In this document: piece by piece, positions 61,381-64,000 of the stretch
Layout of the letters: the number at the start of each line of letters is the position of its first letter
Position numbering within the stretch: the first letter of the stretch is position 1
Assembly (NCBI RefSeq): GCF_019393635.1
Contig: NC_057866.1
Location: 8,667,723 to 8,731,722, forward strand
DNA: 64,000 nucleotides
Source: Dromiciops gliroides
Lineage: Eukaryota > Chordata > Mammalia > Microbiotheria > Microbiotheriidae
Direction: 5' to 3'
Program-made: the position numbers and the translations under genes
The notes under the pieces: generated by a model
What the model saw: only the letters and a program-made list of their open reading frames with translations
The model's database searches: none
Told to the model about the DNA's origin: nothing

Positions 61381-61520
61381 GGGGCAGCTAGGTGGCGCAG
61401 TGGATAAAGCACCGGCCCTGGATTCAGGAGGACCTGAGTTCAAATCCGGCCTCAGACACTTGACTAGCTGTGTGACCCTGGGCAAGTCACTTAATCCCCA
61501 TAGCCCCGCCAAAAAAAAAA
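61381..61520 (+). repeat. WSINE1/MAR1-family CORE-SINE
   Basis: Near full-length copy flanked by exact ATAATAATAGCTAG words on both sides. Confidence 0.92.
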
Positions 61521-61539
61521 AATAATAATAGCTAGCACT

Positions 61540-61690
61540 TCTCTGGTGTTTTAAGATTTACAAAGTGTTTTATGTTTATTTCTTGAGTCTCACAACAATC
61601 CTGGGAGGATTATCCTGAATTTGCATATTAGGGAGTTGAGGAGATTAAGTGAATGGTCTAAGGTCACACAGCTAGTGCGTGGCTACACCC
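61540..61690 (+). repeat. MIR-type CORE-SINE
   Basis: ATTTACAAAGTGTTTTATGT, CTCACAACAATCCTGGGAGG and AGGTCACACAGCTAGTGCG. Confidence 0.65.
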
Positions 61691-64000
61691 CAGTCCAGCA
61701 GGTCTTTTGGCTGTCAATCTATCTAGTTCTATCACAGGCTGTGCTCAGCAAAAATTTATGCAGCTGAGTGAAGAAGGACTTAGGTGAATTCACAAAGGGC
61801 AATGCAAGAAACATTTGTGTGCTGAGCCGTGGGCAAGGGGCGAGGGGTGGGAGAGGGGCCTCGCTTGAACCAGGTGCCTCCATCATGGTGTTCCAAGTCT
61901 GGCATGGTGAGAAGACACAAACTCAAATCCACAATATTGTGTCGTAAATGCCTAAGTGAGGTCACATAGAATCACGGAATTGGAAAGTGCAAAGTGAGTT
62001 CCAAATCGCACCAGTGCTGAAGATTCATTCCTCCCCCACACACACCAGAGCTTGTGCCATTGCACTTTGCATGATCTGTTCTCTGGGACCAAGCAGAATC
62101 AAGGCAAGCCCCTTCCACAGGATAGCCCTTCAGATCCTTGGGGACAGCTGGTGGGTTTCCTGTGTGTTGTCTTTTCTTCTCTGGGTTCCTTCCACCTGTC
62201 CCCATGTGAAAGGCTCTCCAAAGCCTTACGAGGAAGACATGAACCCTGGCCTGGAGGAGTGTACAGTCTAGGGGTGATAAGAGTATTAATACCCATTAGA
62301 CCAGGGTTCTGAACCAGCTTGGAGGTACTTCCCTGGATGCCCTCCAGTGGTCTGTGGCTCTTACATGTGGCCTCCAATTTGAGCACAGCACATCTCCAGA
62401 TAGATGCTGCTGGATCAGGGCAGAGCACCAGAGGTTAGCATCTCTCTGCTGATGGCTACCATGCTTTGCAATGTAACTATTCTTCCCTCACTCTGGCTTC
62501 TTCCCTTAGACCCAGAGAAAGTGAACGCATTGAGAATCTGACTTCACCTAGAAAAGATCAGCCATTCCTGCAGTTGAATCAGAAGGCAGATAGCTAATTA
62601 ATTAAGATATAGACCTTGGGGAATGGGCGGGGTAGGGGGGAGAAGAGCAGATCTGGCATGATACAATAGGCCTGCTCTGAGGGCTTCCCACCAACAAACA
62701 AACAAGAGTCAGTAGAAATCTCTCCTAGTTCTGACTGTAAGCCATTCCTTCCTCTCATATCCTTGTACACTCACCCACTCACCCCTGTCAAATCAAGGTT
62801 TCTTCATCGTTTTTGTGTCACAAAAGGCAGTCTGCTGAAGCCTACCTCTTCTCGGAATAATTCCTTTAAGTCCACAAAATAAAATACAGAGAATAACAAA
62901 GGAAACACAACATACAGGAATACAGCTCTCAGAATTTCTTAAAAAATGAAATCTAGAGAGCCCAGGTTAAGAACTCTGGTCTAATGGGTATTCTCTTTGT
63001 GTATGCCTCATCATTTCTAGTCTGTAAACTCCTTGAGGTTAGGGCTCATGTCTTCCTTTTCCTTGGATTTCCTTCAGCTACCAAAGGCAGAACAGGGACT
63101 GAAATAGTTATTAAGTGAATGAATGAAACATTGAATGACAATTGCATTTTTGTTCCTCAGGTCTTCTCCCCAATGCCCTCCTGCCTCCCCAGTCTCAAAT
63201 CTACTTATCCCTCAAGCTAAAGGAAGTCCTTTATCCCTGATGAAGCTTTCCTAATCAATCACCTCTCCCTCTCTACAATGGAGCAGGAAGCCAATGCCCA
63301 GAACAAAGCAAACACTTAACAAAGGCTTGTTGATTGAATAATACCATGTTCTCTGTTGTTCTCTTGGGGAAGGTGCCCCCACAGGCCACCATTTTCAGAA
63401 AGCTAAGATGCCAGCGAGGCAGTGAACTATGGTGGAAGGAACACAAGACTTGCAGCCTGAAAGTCTAGTTCTTCATGCTGGCCAAGGAGCCTCCTGGCCT
63501 TGTGACCACACAAGTGGCTGATATCACTGAGTCCCAGTTTCCTTATCTGTAAATGCTTTGGGGACTTGGGTTGTGGGGCCATCAGGGGCACCCATAAGAT
63601 AACACAGAGCTATCGGGCATGACTTTAGGGCTTCATTTTTCACAATGCTCTGGCAGGATGATGCTCAGTGCTGTCCCTGAGTGAGGACTCTGGTGGGGAA
63701 CACTCTATGAGTGGGACTGTCAGGGTGGCATAAGCTGACACAAGAGAAGCAAGAAGCTGGGCTGGGGTCCGAGGGAGAGAGGAGAACCACCAGGCGGCCG
63801 TGGGGTCCCCAGTTCTAAGAGCCAGACCCTACGATTCTGGAGTTGATGTGAAAGACTTCAGCCATTCTCGAGCCTACCTGGACAGACCACACCAAAAACC
63901 CCCAACACTTCCAGAGGCAGACAGTCCTGCACTCTGAGCATTTACACTGGGGCTGTGAAGCCTGAGGGGACCAGGGAGAGTCATTGGAACTCTATGATAA

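Larger units (their letters stand above)
60250..64000. other. Gene-free region upstream of PELI3
   Basis: No exon of MRPL11, the next gene in the human order, or of any other gene was recognised. Contents: MIR-like text near 60395-60545, L2 3' ends near 61230-61345 and 62990-63125, a WSINE, a MIR at 61540-61690, and unique sequence. Confidence 0.6.

Noticed and set aside
59050-64000. MRPL11, expected beyond PELI3 from the human order
   Set aside because: No stretch resembling a ribosomal L11 protein was found on either strand; it probably lies beyond the window.

Overview
The window is nuclear DNA of a marsupial, probably an Australian (australidelphian) one. It carries about twenty copies of a short CORE-SINE with a tRNA-like head and an A-rich tail that matches the WSINE1/MAR1 group, one longer MAR1-type copy, old MIR, L2 and CR1/L3 debris, a marsupial L1 tail and solo retroviral LTRs. 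The genes are spliced vertebrate genes with CpG-rich promoters. The species assignment is inference from repeats. The gene assignments rest on exon-by-exon reading of the encoded proteins against remembered human proteins.

Gene order, left to right: ACTN3 first coding exon (minus; the rest lies off the left edge), ZDHHC24 (plus, 3 coding exons, 275 aa), BBS1 (minus, 17 coding exons, 587 aa), DPP3 (minus, 17 coding exons, 737 aa) and PELI3 (minus, 6 coding exons, 446 aa). This is the human 11q13.2 block (PELI3-DPP3-BBS1-ZDHHC24-ACTN3) in reverse orientation with order and strands kept. Exon lengths keep frame throughout, every intron examined has GT-AG ends, and diagnostic residues (DHHC in ZDHHC24, HELLGH and EECRAE in DPP3, RING-like Cys/His in PELI3) are intact, so all five genes look functional.

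Region by region: 1-3460 is ACTN3 intron 1. 3461-3665 is ACTN3 exon 1 and its TATA/MEF2-like promoter. 4.6-9.0 kb is a nest of retroelements: a minus-strand LTR split by SINEs and by a processed copy of a spliced retroviral envelope mRNA, then CR1/L3 pieces and a solo LTR. 10.78-11.05 kb is a 19-bp minisatellite just before the ZDHHC24 CpG promoter. 11.5-15.4 kb is ZDHHC24, tail to tail with BBS1 (16.9-25.2 kb). 25.2-26.8 kb is the BBS1 promoter and L2 debris. 26.8-37.6 kb is DPP3. 37.6-44 kb is gene-free with repeats, including a perfect (TTCTC)n tract and a duplicated AT palindrome. 44-58.8 kb is PELI3, with a repeat-rich 7 kb intron. 59-64 kb holds repeats only, including a SINE that contains a perfect 87-bp fold-back.

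The genes do not form one pathway: a sarcomeric actin cross-linker, a palmitoyltransferase, a ciliary cargo-coat subunit, a zinc dipeptidyl-peptidase and an innate-immune E3 ubiquitin ligase. The points most worth a second look are the env-mRNA retrocopy, the fold-back SINE, and RFX-type X-box palindromes at the BBS1 start and upstream of PELI3.
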